Program-made: the position numbers and the translations under genes
Notes under the pieces: model-generated
What the model was told of the DNA's origin: nothing
Databases searched by the model: none
What the model saw: the letters and a program-made list of their open reading frames with translations, nothing else
Assembly (NCBI GenBank): GCA_020848035.1
Contig: JADLAX010000026.1
Location: 186,001-250,000 of the forward strand
Direction: 5' to 3'
From: Anaerolineae bacterium
GTDB lineage: Bacteria; Chloroflexota; Anaerolineae; Promineifilales; Promineifilaceae
DNA length: 64,000 bases
In this document: piece after piece, positions 17,390 through 26,126 of the stretch
Numbering within the stretch: position 1 is the first letter of the stretch
Layout of the letters: each line of letters opens with the position of its first letter

Positions 17390-18574
17390 ATGAATTCGGC
17401 CCTCAACACACTCTCTCAAACATTAACTGCCGACCTCGGCTCTCAGCTGGAAGCATTGTTTCTATTTGGTCGCCAGGCACAACAGTCACCGCGAACGGCC
17501 GTTTCTCCCGCCAACCTCCTGCTCGTTATCAGCCCAGACGCCAATATCCACGCCATACGCGACAGCTTCTACCCGCTGTGGCAGCAGCACAAGGCCGCGC
17601 TTAAGCAGCCGCCGCTCGTGGCAACCCAAAAAGCACTGCGCCGCCACCTGGAGTTTAACCCCCACCTGGCACTCGACATGCTGCGCCACAGCTTGCAGCT
17701 GGCGGGCCAGCCGATGCCCACCAACTTCTTCCGCACCCGCGTCAATCCCCACGAGCTGTATGCCCATTTTGCGCAGGAACTGCTCATGGCCTCGGCCGCG
17801 CTTAGCCAGAGCGGCCGCCCGGAGGATGACACACTTCTCAACGATCTGGTGCAGCAAATTTGTGCCCGACCGGCCAGCGCCACGGCAACGGCCGTTTCCC
17901 GGTTTAGCATGGTGCAGCAGGGATTAACGGCCGTGTTGAACCAGCTGCCTACCGCCAAAAATTGGACCCAGGCCGCCCAAACCGGTCCCACCTCGGCCGA
18001 TATTCCCGGCCTCCAGGCCATCTACACCGAAAACAACAAAAATATCTTCGTCTTCAACCAGCTCACCCCCCGGCACATCGGGCAAATCAACTGGCAGACG
18101 CTGGCCCAGCACCTGCCCCAAGCCGATGGCAGTCTGCACGTCACCACCGTGGCCCAGTTTTGCCTGCTGGCCTTGTATGAAAAAGGGCTGGATTTACGGT
18201 TTAATAAGTATCAGCACAACTGGGGCATTCCCTTTTTGGCGCGATTGACCCCCTCCAGCCGCCAAATTTTGCGCCAGGCTGCCCGGATGCCATCAAACAT
18301 CCTGGTCAACGCCCTGCCGCACAGCTTCCTCACCGCCGCCAACGCCAGCGACGACACCCTGCACAAGCTCATCCACGACTTCCAGAACCGCATGCTCAAC
18401 ATCCAGTTGGAAAACGAGCTCCTTTTCCGCCTCGGCCTCATCCCGGCCAAATTTGTGCCGCCCCAACCGCTGCCCGACCGCGACACCTCGGCCAAACAGC
18501 GGCTGAGCGCCATCTTCCAACACCTGGAATGGTGGGCCGATTTTTACCAGTCTGCCCTGCAAACGGAATCGTGA
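17390..18574 (+). CDS. Hypothetical protein with nucleotidyltransferase-like N-terminus
   Basis: A 394-residue protein of unknown function. The N-terminus (LTADLGSQLEALFLFGRQAQQS...SPANLLLVISPD) follows the strand pattern of MNT-type nucleotidyltransferases, but the catalytic GS and DxD residues are not evident, so activity is doubtful. The rest is helical (KALRRHLEFNPHLALDMLRHSLQLA, NELLFRLGLIP). The ATG at 17390 is preferred over an upstream ATG because the -10 box ends 7 nt before it. Its TGA overlaps the GTG start of the following glycosidase-like gene (GTGA), so they are coupled. Confidence 0.6.
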   Translation: MNSALNTLSQTLTADLGSQLEALFLFGRQAQQSPRTAVSPANLLLVISPDANIHAIRDSFYPLWQQHKAALKQPPLVATQKALRRHLEFNPHLALDMLRHSLQLAGQPMPTNFFRTRVNPHELYAHFAQELLMASAALSQSGRPEDDTLLNDLVQQICARPASATATAVSRFSMVQQGLTAVLNQLPTAKNWTQAAQTGPTSADIPGLQAIYTENNKNIFVFNQLTPRHIGQINWQTLAQHLPQADGSLHVTTVAQFCLLALYEKGLDLRFNKYQHNWGIPFLARLTPSSRQILRQAARMPSNILVNALPHSFLTAANASDDTLHKLIHDFQNRMLNIQLENELLFRLGLIPAKFVPPQPLPDRDTSAKQRLSAIFQHLEWWADFYQSALQTES

Positions 18575-19674
18575 CGGCCCAACTGAACCGGCTTCATTTT
18601 CGCGGCGGGCTGCGCCTGCTGCTGCTCATTGCCCTCATCACCCTGCTCCAGCCAGACCCGCTGCTCATCATGCCCGGCCCGCCGCAAACGGTGCAGACCA
18701 GCCACCCCATCGTCGGCGTGCACACCCGCCTGACCGACGAGGTGGAGGAGTGGAAAATCCAGCGCAGCCTGGAAATGGTGCGCCAGATGGGGTCGCCGTG
18801 GATTGTGGAGCTGTTCCCCTGGGCCTACTACCACGCCGAAGATGGCGGCATCGCCTGGGACCACCCGGACATGGTGATCAACCACGCCCACGCCCAGGGG
18901 CTGAAGGTGATTGCCCGCATCGGCCTCACCCCCGGCTGGGCGCGCCCGCCAGACACGCCGCTCAACTACCTGGACGCCACCGCCTACAACGATTTTGCCG
19001 AGTTTGCTGCCCGCTTCGCCGAACGGTACCAGGGTAAGCTGGCAGCCATCATTGTGGGTAACGAGCCCAATTTGAGCTATGAGTGGGGCTACCGGGAGGG
19101 AACGGCCGTTGACTACACCAACCTGCTCAAAACCGTCTACCCCGCCATCAAAGCCGCCAACCCAGACGTGCTGGTGCTGGGCGGTGCCCTGGCCCCGACC
19201 CTGGAACCGGCCGGCTCACCCTGGGGCTTAAACGACCTGGAGTATCTGGACCAGATGTACGCCGCTGGGGCCGCCGACTACTTCGACGGGCTGGCCGTGC
19301 ACAGCTACGGCCTCACCTTCCCCGCCCTGGCCGACCCTGGCCCGGAAATCCTCAACTTCCGCCGCGTCGAGCTGGTACGCCAGGTCATGCTGCGCCACGG
19401 CGACGCCAACACCCAAATCTACATCACCGAATTTGGTTGGAACGATCATCCCCGCTGGACCATGGCTGTCCGCCCCGGCCAGCGCATCCAAAACACCCTC
19501 GATGCCCTCACCTACGCCGAAGAAAACTGGCCTTACGTGGAGATGATCGCCATCTGGGCTTTCCGCTTCCCCGCGCCCACCAAAAGCTACATGGACAACT
19601 TCACCCTCGTCACGCCGGAATTTGTGGCCAAGCCCATCTATACCGAACTACAAAGGTTCACCGGCAATGAATAA
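18571..19674 (+). CDS. Membrane-anchored glycoside hydrolase-like protein
   Basis: A 367-residue protein with an N-terminal membrane anchor (GGLRLLLLIALITLL) and an exported TIM-barrel domain of the GH39/GH5 (clan A) type. Barrel features: VRQMGSPWIVELFPWAYYH, AHAQGLKVIARIGLTPGWA, the acid/base motif IIVGNEPNLSYEWGY (Glu after Asn) and a probable nucleophile in IYITEFGWNDHP. Substrate unknown. The GTG start at 18571 overlaps the previous stop by 4 nt and gives a short N-terminal tail before the anchor. A second barrel protein with the same logic lies at 26119. Confidence 0.82.
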   Translation: MTAQLNRLHFRGGLRLLLLIALITLLQPDPLLIMPGPPQTVQTSHPIVGVHTRLTDEVEEWKIQRSLEMVRQMGSPWIVELFPWAYYHAEDGGIAWDHPDMVINHAHAQGLKVIARIGLTPGWARPPDTPLNYLDATAYNDFAEFAARFAERYQGKLAAIIVGNEPNLSYEWGYREGTAVDYTNLLKTVYPAIKAANPDVLVLGGALAPTLEPAGSPWGLNDLEYLDQMYAAGAADYFDGLAVHSYGLTFPALADPGPEILNFRRVELVRQVMLRHGDANTQIYITEFGWNDHPRWTMAVRPGQRIQNTLDALTYAEENWPYVEMIAIWAFRFPAPTKSYMDNFTLVTPEFVAKPIYTELQRFTGNE

Positions 19675-19681
19675 GCGTTTT

Positions 19682-19833
19682 GTAGGGGCGGGACAAGCGG
19701 GAAACCATCCCGGCCGTGACAAACCACCTTGCCTCCCGCCTGTCTCGCCCGCTTGTTGCGGCGTTGGGCGAGACGGCGCGGAGGCGAGGCCATCTGGTTG
19801 GCCCAGATCCTGGCCGCGCCGTCCCGCCCCTAC
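19682..19833. repeat. Long GC-rich intergenic inverted repeat
   Basis: Outer arms GTAGGGGCGGGAC (19682-19694) and GTCCCGCCCCTAC (19821-19833) are perfect complements. Between them GCGGGAAACCATCC, CGCCTGTCTCGCC and GGCGAGACGGCG segments form inner stems. No gene. Confidence 0.75.
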
Positions 19834-19891
19834 TCAATTCTGGATCGGATTCCGATCGTTTGGCGAGTATGCTAAAAACAGCTTGTGGTTC

Positions 19892-20638
19892 ATGGCCATT
19901 TTTGGCATGATGCTGTGGCAAATCGGCTGTTCAACCGCTGACGACAGCTGGGAACGCGTGCAAACAGGAGGCGTGCTGCGCGTGGGGCTGGACCCCACCT
20001 ACCCACCCTTCGAGGTAGACGACGGCGGCAATTTGGTCGGACTGGACGTGGACCTGGCCAAAGCCATTGCCGACGATTTGGGGCTGGAGGTTGAGTTTGT
20101 CTACTTCGGCTACGACGGCCTGTACGACGCCCTGGCGACGGCGCAGGTGGACGTGCTCATTTCCGCCCTGGTCATCATCCCGGAGCGGACGCGGGATTTT
20201 AGCTACAGCGAACCATACTTCAACGCGGGCGAAATCTTGATTGTCCCGGCAGATAACGAGACAATTACGTCGATGGCCGATTTGGGCGGCCAGACGCTGG
20301 CGGTGGAGTTGGGCAGCCTGGGCCATGTCGAGGCTACCGAGTGGGCCAAGCGGGTGGCAGATTTGGAAATTTTGACATTTGCGACGGCCGTTGAGGCGAT
20401 GACGGCCGTTCAACAAGGTGAAGCCCACGCCGCCCTAACCGATGCGATAAGCGGCCGTCTCTTCCTGCACAACCACGACGGGCTGAAGCGGCTGCCCCAA
20501 AGCGTCACCGTAGAACCTTTTGCCCTGGTGGTGCGTAGTAAAGACGAGCAGCTGCTCACCGTACTCAACCAGAGCCTGGCCACCCTACAGCAGTCCGGCC
20601 AGCTTGACCAAATCGAAGCTCATTGGTTGGGACCTTAA
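19892..20638 (+). CDS. Extracellular solute-binding lipoprotein (amino-acid type)
   Basis: A periplasmic-binding-type receptor of family 3 (polar amino acids). Lipoprotein signal MAIFGMMLWQIGC with Cys 13 as the likely lipidated residue. The mature part has VLRVGLDPTYPPFEVDDGGNLVGLDVDLAKAIADDLG, VLISALVIIPERTRDFSYSEPYF and TMADLGGQTLAVELGS, all typical. About 230 mature residues, normal. Starts at a TTG (19883) or further upstream are possible because the longer frame runs through the preceding repeat. No ABC permease or ATPase is beside it, so either these are elsewhere or it works as an orphan receptor. Confidence 0.85.
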   Translation: MAIFGMMLWQIGCSTADDSWERVQTGGVLRVGLDPTYPPFEVDDGGNLVGLDVDLAKAIADDLGLEVEFVYFGYDGLYDALATAQVDVLISALVIIPERTRDFSYSEPYFNAGEILIVPADNETITSMADLGGQTLAVELGSLGHVEATEWAKRVADLEILTFATAVEAMTAVQQGEAHAALTDAISGRLFLHNHDGLKRLPQSVTVEPFALVVRSKDEQLLTVLNQSLATLQQSGQLDQIEAHWLGP

Positions 20639-20651
20639 TCCAAATTTTGTT

Positions 20652-20660
20652 TGGTATAAT
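20652..20660 (+). promoter_or_regulatory. Extended -10 promoter of the Abi-type gene
   Basis: TGGTATAAT, an extended -10 element, with no good -35 at the right spacing, 52 nt before the start codon. Confidence 0.45.
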
Positions 20661-20712
20661 TTACAGACGTTTCGTAAGTTTCGAGGTGCAATCGCAAAAC
20701 ATCTAAGCAAAT

Positions 20713-21540
20713 ATGTCTGATTTAACGAGCATAGAGAAAATCAAGTTAGAAAAATTGTTGGAAATGGGATCTGGTTATGTCCTTAACTTCTCAAACAATA
20801 GTTTTCAAGCATTTATTTTCGATAGTCTAAAATTGGATATTTATGATGACAAATATCTCTACTCGACTAACTCAAAAGCTAATCGACTAAGAGCCTTTTG
20901 GAATAAAGAATCAAATTTCCTCGTCGGTAAACTTATCTCCGATTTACTTGAATACTGGCATACTCAAAAGTTGATAAATACTCTAGAAATTTCTGAAACA
21001 GAGAATAGTTTATTTGTTGAATGCCTGAAAATTGCTGAAAGGCTTAAAAAAGATACTCCAGTTGAAGATGTTGAAGTTATTCAACTTGATATCGAAGATC
21101 AGGATTCTTATTTGCTTGCAAAATCTATTCGGAAAAGCTTACATGAAAATGAACCGGAGATCGCTTTAGATAGACTTCATACCTTTACTGTCAAATACCT
21201 GAGAAAATTATGCGATAAATATTCGATTCAATACGATAGAAAAACACCTCTTCATGGCCTTTATGGGGGCTATGTAAAATTCCTGAAAGATCAAAACAAA
21301 ATTGAATCAAAAATGACCGAAAGAATTCTCAAATCATCCATTGCAATTTTGGATTCGTTCAATGCTGTTCGAAACGAACAAAGCCTTGCCCATGACAATC
21401 CAGTACTGAATTACAATGAAAGCGTTTTGATCTTTAACAATGTACTAAGTTCTATTCGGTTCATTGAATCACTCGAAAATCTATCAGGAAAAGTTAAACA
21501 ACAAAATTCTGAAGAAAATTGGGATGAAATTCCATTTTAA
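20713..21540 (+). CDS. Abortive-infection C-terminal-domain protein
   Basis: A 275-residue AT-rich gene product. The second half (about residues 150-255) has the Abi-C pattern: LDRLHTFTVKYLRKLCDKYSI, then PLHGLYGGYVKFLKD, ILKSSIAILDSFNAVRNEQSLAHDNPVL, with the R-x4-SLAHDN motif that resembles the HEPN/Abi-C RNase signature (R-x4-6-H). The first half is a separate helical domain. Proteins with this domain are anti-phage abortive-infection factors (family knowledge). The gene is AT-rich and lacks the local ACGGCCGT palindrome, so it was probably acquired. It stands alone, with no antitoxin or sensor beside it. Downstream is a long inverted repeat. Confidence 0.8.
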   Translation: MSDLTSIEKIKLEKLLEMGSGYVLNFSNNSFQAFIFDSLKLDIYDDKYLYSTNSKANRLRAFWNKESNFLVGKLISDLLEYWHTQKLINTLEISETENSLFVECLKIAERLKKDTPVEDVEVIQLDIEDQDSYLLAKSIRKSLHENEPEIALDRLHTFTVKYLRKLCDKYSIQYDRKTPLHGLYGGYVKFLKDQNKIESKMTERILKSSIAILDSFNAVRNEQSLAHDNPVLNYNESVLIFNNVLSSIRFIESLENLSGKVKQQNSEENWDEIPF

Positions 21541-21546
21541 AATCTT

Positions 21547-21652
21547 ATCTCGTTCCCACGCTATGCGTGGGAATGCCGGGCGCAGCGCTCCGCGCTGCAT
21601 AGGAGACGCAGGAGCGTCTCGATCTTCATTCCACGCTGAGCGTGGAACGAGC
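21547..21652. repeat. Dispersed-type inverted repeat CTCGTTCCCACGC
   Basis: CTCGTTCCCACGCTATGC...GCGTGG, inner GCAGCGCTCCGCGCTGC and GAGACGCAGGAGCGTCTC hairpins, and an outer right arm TTCCACGCTGAGCGTGGAACGAG. This type of triple hairpin is common in many bacterial phyla and is non-coding. Confidence 0.75.
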
Positions 21653-21675
21653 AATAGAAAAATGTGAAGGAACGA

Positions 21676-23574
21676 ATGCAAAAATTTCAGGTGAACCCCC
21701 AAAAATTTAGAATGCGTACGGCCGTATCCCTGCTCTTCCTGCTGCTGCTGGGTGCCCTTTTTATGCCCGGTTCGGCGGCGGCGCAAACGAAGTCGTTTTA
21801 CTGGGAGCGGTTTGATGTAGACATCACCCTGCTGGAAAACGGCGACATGCAGATTGTGGAGACCCAGGTGCTCAACTTCTCCGGCGCGCCGTTTACCTTT
21901 GGCTACGGCACCATCCTCACCGGCAGCGCGGGCAACAACGACAACATCACCAACCTCGAACTGCGCGAAGGCGATTTGCTCTACAAGGAGTCCAGCAGCA
22001 ATACCCCCGGCACGTTTGAAGTCAGCCGCTCCAGCAACGAAGTGCGCATTGATTGGTACTTCGAGCCAGCGCTGGGGCAGCACACCTACACCTTCAGCTA
22101 CACCGTCGAGGGCGGCGTCATTGTCGGCACGCTGGACGAGGGCAGCGGCGACCAGATTTTCTGGAAGGCGATCCCGTCAGACCATCCGGGGCGCATCCAG
22201 AACAGCACCGTCACCATTCGCCTGCCTGAAGGCGTCGAGCCGCAGCGCTACACCGACGACGGCACCTACCTGGTGGAAGGCCTGGCCGCAGGCAATTCCA
22301 ATCTGGTGGCGACGGAGGTGAGCGGCGACGGCCGTATCCTCACCTACACCCTGCTCGAACCGCTGCTGCCCGGCCAGGCGTTTGAGGTGCGCGTGCAGTT
22401 CCCCCACGGCATTCTCGACATCGCCACACCGCGCTGGCAGGCACGCCAGCAAAACGCCGACGTCTACGGGCTGATCGGCCTGGTGCTGTCTGGCCTACTG
22501 TTTATCGGCGGCCCGCTGACCATTGTGGCCCTGTGGTACACCCGCGGCCGCGACCCGGAAACAGGCCTCATCGTGCCGGAGTATCTGCCCGAGCCGCCCT
22601 CAAATTTGCGTCCGGCGGTCGTGGGCACCCTGGTGGATGAGAAGGCCGACATGCGCGACATCATCTCCACGCTGGTGGATCTGGCGCAGCGCGGCTACCT
22701 CAGCATCAGCGAAAACAAGGCGAAAAATCATGTGTTTACCCTGGAGAATTCGTCGCGGGCGGGATTACGGCCGTATGAAGCCCAATTCCTCACCGATGTT
22801 TTTGGCAGCACCACCGAGCGTAAACTGTCTGACTTGCGCTACAAATTTGCCAACAAGCTGCCCCGGCTGCGCACGATGCTCTACGACGAGCTCATCAGCG
22901 AAGGGCTGGTGGATCGTTCCCCCGACAAGGTGCGCACGACCTATGCCGTGGTCTCGGCCCTGATTTTTGTGGTGGCCGTGATTGCCTTTATTGGCCTGGT
23001 GGCAATCCTGCCCGAAGAGGCGGCTTACGTGGGCTGCTGTGGCGCGGCGGCGCTGGGCATCACCGCGCTGTTTGCCGGGGTGCTTGGCCGCTATATGCCC
23101 AACAAAACGGCCAAAGGTGCCGAAGAAAAAGCAAAGTGGGACGCGTTCCGCACTTACCTTAAAAACATCGAAACGTACGAAAATTTGGAGCAGGCGGGCG
23201 CGCTGTTTGAGAAATATTTGCCCTACGCTACGGCATTTGGTCTGGATCAAAGCTGGATTCGCAAATTTTCCGGGGTGCCGCATGCGCCCATTCCGCGCTG
23301 GTATGTGCCTTACGGCTACGGACCTTATTACGGCCGTCCCACAACCAGCGGCGGCAGCGGTGCAGGCACACCCGCGCTGCCCAGCCTGGATTCGGCCGCC
23401 TCTGGCATGGCGGGTGGGCTGGAATCGATGTCGGCCGGGCTGACGCGCATGCTCAACAGCACCGCCTCGACGATGCGCAGTACGCCGCCCAGCACCAGCA
23501 GCAGTTCGGGCGGTTTTAGCGGCGGCTTCAGCGGCGGCAGTTCCGGCGGCGGCGGCAGCCGGGGGTTTGGATAA
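21676..23574 (+). CDS. DUF2207 membrane protein
   Basis: A 632-residue membrane protein. N-terminal signal/anchor (RTAVSLLFLLLLGALFMPGSAAAQ), exported beta-rich DUF2207 domain (SFYWERFDVDITLLENGDMQIVETQVLNFSG), one membrane span (VYGLIGLVLSGLLFIGGPLTIVALWY), a cytoplasmic winged-helix-like part (VDLAQRGYLSISENK, YDELISEGLVDRSP), then two more spans (VVSALIFVVAVIAFIGLVAILP, CCGAAALGITALFAGVLG) and a low-complexity C-terminus of Gly/Ser repeats (FSGGFSGGSSGGGG). DUF2207 function is unknown. GAAGGA precedes the ATG at 21676. First gene of a cluster with a Zn-ribbon protein and an SPFH protein. Confidence 0.88.
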   Translation: MQKFQVNPQKFRMRTAVSLLFLLLLGALFMPGSAAAQTKSFYWERFDVDITLLENGDMQIVETQVLNFSGAPFTFGYGTILTGSAGNNDNITNLELREGDLLYKESSSNTPGTFEVSRSSNEVRIDWYFEPALGQHTYTFSYTVEGGVIVGTLDEGSGDQIFWKAIPSDHPGRIQNSTVTIRLPEGVEPQRYTDDGTYLVEGLAAGNSNLVATEVSGDGRILTYTLLEPLLPGQAFEVRVQFPHGILDIATPRWQARQQNADVYGLIGLVLSGLLFIGGPLTIVALWYTRGRDPETGLIVPEYLPEPPSNLRPAVVGTLVDEKADMRDIISTLVDLAQRGYLSISENKAKNHVFTLENSSRAGLRPYEAQFLTDVFGSTTERKLSDLRYKFANKLPRLRTMLYDELISEGLVDRSPDKVRTTYAVVSALIFVVAVIAFIGLVAILPEEAAYVGCCGAAALGITALFAGVLGRYMPNKTAKGAEEKAKWDAFRTYLKNIETYENLEQAGALFEKYLPYATAFGLDQSWIRKFSGVPHAPIPRWYVPYGYGPYYGRPTTSGGSGAGTPALPSLDSAASGMAGGLESMSAGLTRMLNSTASTMRSTPPSTSSSSGGFSGGFSGGSSGGGGSRGFG

Positions 23575-23589
23575 ACAAAAGGAGGGTGA

Positions 23590-23645
23590 TTGGAGATCGG
23601 AGATTGGAGATTAACAATATCACCAATCTCCAATCTCCAATCTCT
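23590..23645. repeat. Intergenic hairpin of tandem heptads, family A copy 2
   Basis: TGGAGAT/CGGAGAT/TGGAGAT on the left, AATCTCC/AATCTCC/AATCTCT on the right, a 13-nt loop between. It ends 9 nt before the ATG of the next gene inside a same-strand cluster. Confidence 0.85.
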
Positions 23646-23654
23646 ATAGAATTT

Positions 23655-24173
23655 ATGGGCAAAACACTTGGCTTTATTCTCATCGCTGGCGGCATTATCG
23701 TTGGCATTATCGTGACGGTGTTGATGGTGGTGTATCGCGGCGAAGGGCGCTTGAGCGCGGGCGGCATGGCGCTGGGCATCACGCTGGGGCTTTTGGTGCT
23801 GGTGCTGCCGCAGCTGGGTTTTGGCGCTTTTTTGCTGTGGAAAGGGGGGCAAGATGCGGCCGTTTCCACCCGGGCCCAGGAACAACGCCAGCTGCTCGAC
23901 ATGGTCAAAACACGCGGCCAGATCGCCATCAGCGACCTGGTGATTGAACTGAACCGCGACCGGGAGACGGTGCAAAAGATGCTCTACCAACTCGTGGGCA
24001 TGGGCTTGTTTTCTGGCTATGTAAACTGGGATGAAGGTATGTTATACTCTCGCCAGGCCAAAGAGCTGCACCAGCTAAACAAGTGCGAGCACTGCGGCGG
24101 CGAACTGGAGTTGGCCGGAAAGGGTGTCATCCGCTGTCCCTTCTGCGGCACGGAATATTTTCTAGAAAGGTGA
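23655..24173 (+). CDS. Two-span membrane protein with winged helix and zinc ribbon
   Basis: A 172-residue protein: two membrane spans (residues about 5-27 and 38-62), a winged-helix-like domain (MVKTRGQIAISDLVIELNRDRETVQKMLYQLVGMGL) and a C-terminal zinc ribbon (CEHCGGELELAGKGVIRCPFC). Such zinc ribbons next to SPFH and DUF2207 proteins suggest membrane-associated protein assembly or a stress complex. The start at 23655 is used, since the longer frame runs into the hairpin repeat. No homologous function is known. Member of the 21676-25986 cluster. Confidence 0.72.
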   Translation: MGKTLGFILIAGGIIVGIIVTVLMVVYRGEGRLSAGGMALGITLGLLVLVLPQLGFGAFLLWKGGQDAAVSTRAQEQRQLLDMVKTRGQIAISDLVIELNRDRETVQKMLYQLVGMGLFSGYVNWDEGMLYSRQAKELHQLNKCEHCGGELELAGKGVIRCPFCGTEYFLER

Positions 24174-24266
24174 CAGTCCCGGCAAAACTGTTTCACCCAT
24201 TTTTCGTAATAAGTGACTGTATCCCGAATAGTTACTTGAATCCTTGTAAAGAGAGGCGACCCACAT

Positions 24267-24842
24267 ATGAAAGAACAAATTTCCGATCTATTTAACAAAA
24301 TCCAGGGCGAATCCACCGGACTGGGCAACTTGCTGAGCAAGATCCCCGGGCTGGATGGGTACATGGAACGCAGCCGCCGCCGGGAAGCCGACCAGCTGCT
24401 GCGCAAAACCATCGCCGACCGGTTAGAGAGCACCCGCTTGCAGTTTGGCAGCATCAGCGAGGAGCTAAGCCGGGACATTATCAAGGCGATTGACCACGCG
24501 GAGCCGATGGGCCGGGTGGATACCCGCCTGATGGGTCTAATTGGCAAGGTGAAGGACGCGCCGCAGGGCTACGCTGGTTTTTTCGATGCCATCAAGGTGA
24601 AAGAAGAGGACCTGGCCCGCATTTACGCCTTCGATGAAAACATGCTGAACCGGGCTGACCAGATTGCGGCAAGTACGGCCGTTCTCGAAAAAGCCGTCAT
24701 GGACGATGGCGACATTGCCGGGGCGATCCGCGCCCTGGACAGTGAGGTCAAAGAAGCCAACACCACCTTCGACGGCCGTGACGAAGTCATCAAAGGCATC
24801 GGCGAACCCGCCGCCAGCGACGAGTTCAAAAGCGACCTTTAA
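24267..24842 (+). CDS. Conserved helical protein of the SPFH cluster
   Basis: A 191-residue all-helical soluble protein (MKEQISDLFNKIQGESTGLGNLLSKIPGLDGYMERSRRREADQLLRKTIADRLE) with coiled-coil-like heptads in residues 30-75 and 140-165. No recognised family. GAGAGG precedes the ATG with an 8-10 nt spacer. It lies directly before the SPFH gene, so it may be a soluble partner that binds the SPFH ring. Function unknown. Confidence 0.65.
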   Translation: MKEQISDLFNKIQGESTGLGNLLSKIPGLDGYMERSRRREADQLLRKTIADRLESTRLQFGSISEELSRDIIKAIDHAEPMGRVDTRLMGLIGKVKDAPQGYAGFFDAIKVKEEDLARIYAFDENMLNRADQIAASTAVLEKAVMDDGDIAGAIRALDSEVKEANTTFDGRDEVIKGIGEPAASDEFKSDL

Positions 24843-24849
24843 TTTGTAA

Positions 24850-24910
24850 TTGGAGAGTGGAGATTAGAGATTGGCGATTATTCATTTCCAATCTCCAATC
24901 TCTAATCTCA
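24850..24910. repeat. Intergenic hairpin of tandem heptads, family A copy 3
   Basis: TGGAGAG/TGGAGAT/TAGAGAT/TGGCGAT on the left and CCAATCTCCAATCTCTAATC on the right. It ends 20 nt before the next ATG, which has its own AAGGAG. Confidence 0.85.
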
Positions 24911-24930
24911 TTTTTTAAGGAGATTGACTC

Positions 24931-25986
24931 ATGGCAAAAGTGTTTGATCGCGTAGCAATTGATTCCTGGCTGACCGATGAAGTGGTGCGGAAGTTCCCGC
25001 CCGGAGGCCTGGGCGATATTAAATTGGGTTCCCCCTGTATTGTGAATCCAGGAGAAACGGCCGTCTTCGTGCGCGGCGGGGAAGCAATGGGCACCTTTGA
25101 ACCAGGCACCCACATCCTCACCACCGCCAACATCCCTTTCCTCACCGATTTGCTGGAAAAGGGCCTCTTTGGCGGCAAAAACGTCTTCACCGCCGACGTC
25201 TACTACGTCAAAACCACCGACCAGACAATGAAGTGGGGCACCACCCAGCCCATCATTATTGAACACCTCAACCGCCCGCCGGGGGCCAGCGCCATCGTGG
25301 GTAACGGCACCTACGTGGTGCGCGTCAAAGAGCCGTGGCGCTTCCTCAACGCCATGGACGCCTTCCGCGACAGCGTGCGCCAGCCGCAGCTCAAAGATCG
25401 TCTCGATCCCAAGCTGGCCATCATGATGCAAGACAAGATGAGCGAGCTGGCCATCGCCAAAAACCTTGGCCCGGCCCAGCTGCAATCCTTCTCGCAGGAC
25501 CTCAACGAGCTGCTCATTGGCTTGCTGCAAGCTGAGTTCGACGCCCTGGGCATGGTGCTGGTTGACTTCAACATCCGCATGGGCCTGCATCCCAAGTCGC
25601 TGGAAGTGGTCACCAACATGGGCTACGGCACCAGCTACACCCAAAAGCAGCAGGCCGACGCGTTTGTGGCTGCGGCCAACAATCCGTCCGGCGGCAGCAT
25701 GGGCGAAATTGGCTTTGGCGCGATGGGTATGGCCGCCATGCAAAACTTGCAAAACCAGCAGCAGCAGGCGCAGCAGGCCCCACCGGCACAAGCCGCTCCG
25801 GCCGCTGGCTCTGGCAGCACGGCCGCTACGCCCGACGTGATGACACCGCAGCAAGCCGCCGAGATTTTGCAGGTTTCCTATGAAGATGTGCTGGCCGCCA
25901 TCGAAGCGGGTGACTTAAAAGCGCGTAAGATTGGCAATGCCTACCGCATTAGCAAAGCCAACCTGGATGAATTCCTGGCTGGTTAG
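24931..25986 (+). CDS. SPFH-domain protein fused to an excisionase-type HTH
   Basis: A 351-residue protein. Residues about 25-240 are the SPFH/virion-core-like domain found with zinc-ribbon partners (IVNPGETAVFVRGGEAMGTFEPGTHILTT, FTADVYYVKTTDQTMKWGTTQP, LGMVLVDFNIRMGLHP). Then comes a Gln/Ala-rich linker (LQNQQQQAQQAPPAQAAPAA) and at residues 300-351 a MerR/excisionase-type helix-turn-helix (TPQQAAEILQVSYEDVLAAIEAGDLKARKIGNAYRI). SPFH proteins form membrane-associated ring assemblies; a DNA-binding-type domain in place of the usual C-terminal zinc ribbon is unusual. AAGGAG precedes the ATG. Last gene of the cluster. Confidence 0.8.
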   Translation: MAKVFDRVAIDSWLTDEVVRKFPPGGLGDIKLGSPCIVNPGETAVFVRGGEAMGTFEPGTHILTTANIPFLTDLLEKGLFGGKNVFTADVYYVKTTDQTMKWGTTQPIIIEHLNRPPGASAIVGNGTYVVRVKEPWRFLNAMDAFRDSVRQPQLKDRLDPKLAIMMQDKMSELAIAKNLGPAQLQSFSQDLNELLIGLLQAEFDALGMVLVDFNIRMGLHPKSLEVVTNMGYGTSYTQKQQADAFVAAANNPSGGSMGEIGFGAMGMAAMQNLQNQQQQAQQAPPAQAAPAAGSGSTAATPDVMTPQQAAEILQVSYEDVLAAIEAGDLKARKIGNAYRISKANLDEFLAG

Positions 25987-25995
25987 TTTTATTTT

Positions 25996-26126
25996 AGACC
26001 TGACAGGTTTTCACACTAGCTTTTTGGCCAGATAACTTTGCTAAACGAAGTTGCTGGTACAAAAAGTAGCGTCGTAAACCTGTCAGGTCTTCACACTAGC
26101 GTTTTGGCCATAAACCTGTCAGGTCT
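25996..26126. repeat. Direct and inverted repeats after the SPFH gene
   Basis: ACCTGACAGGT (25998-26008) and AAACCTGTCAGGTCTT (twice, about 26077 and 26112) with following TCACACTAGC and TTTTGGCCA blocks repeated at about 26010 and 26091. Non-coding; the last repeat overlaps the end of the next minus-strand gene. Confidence 0.7.
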
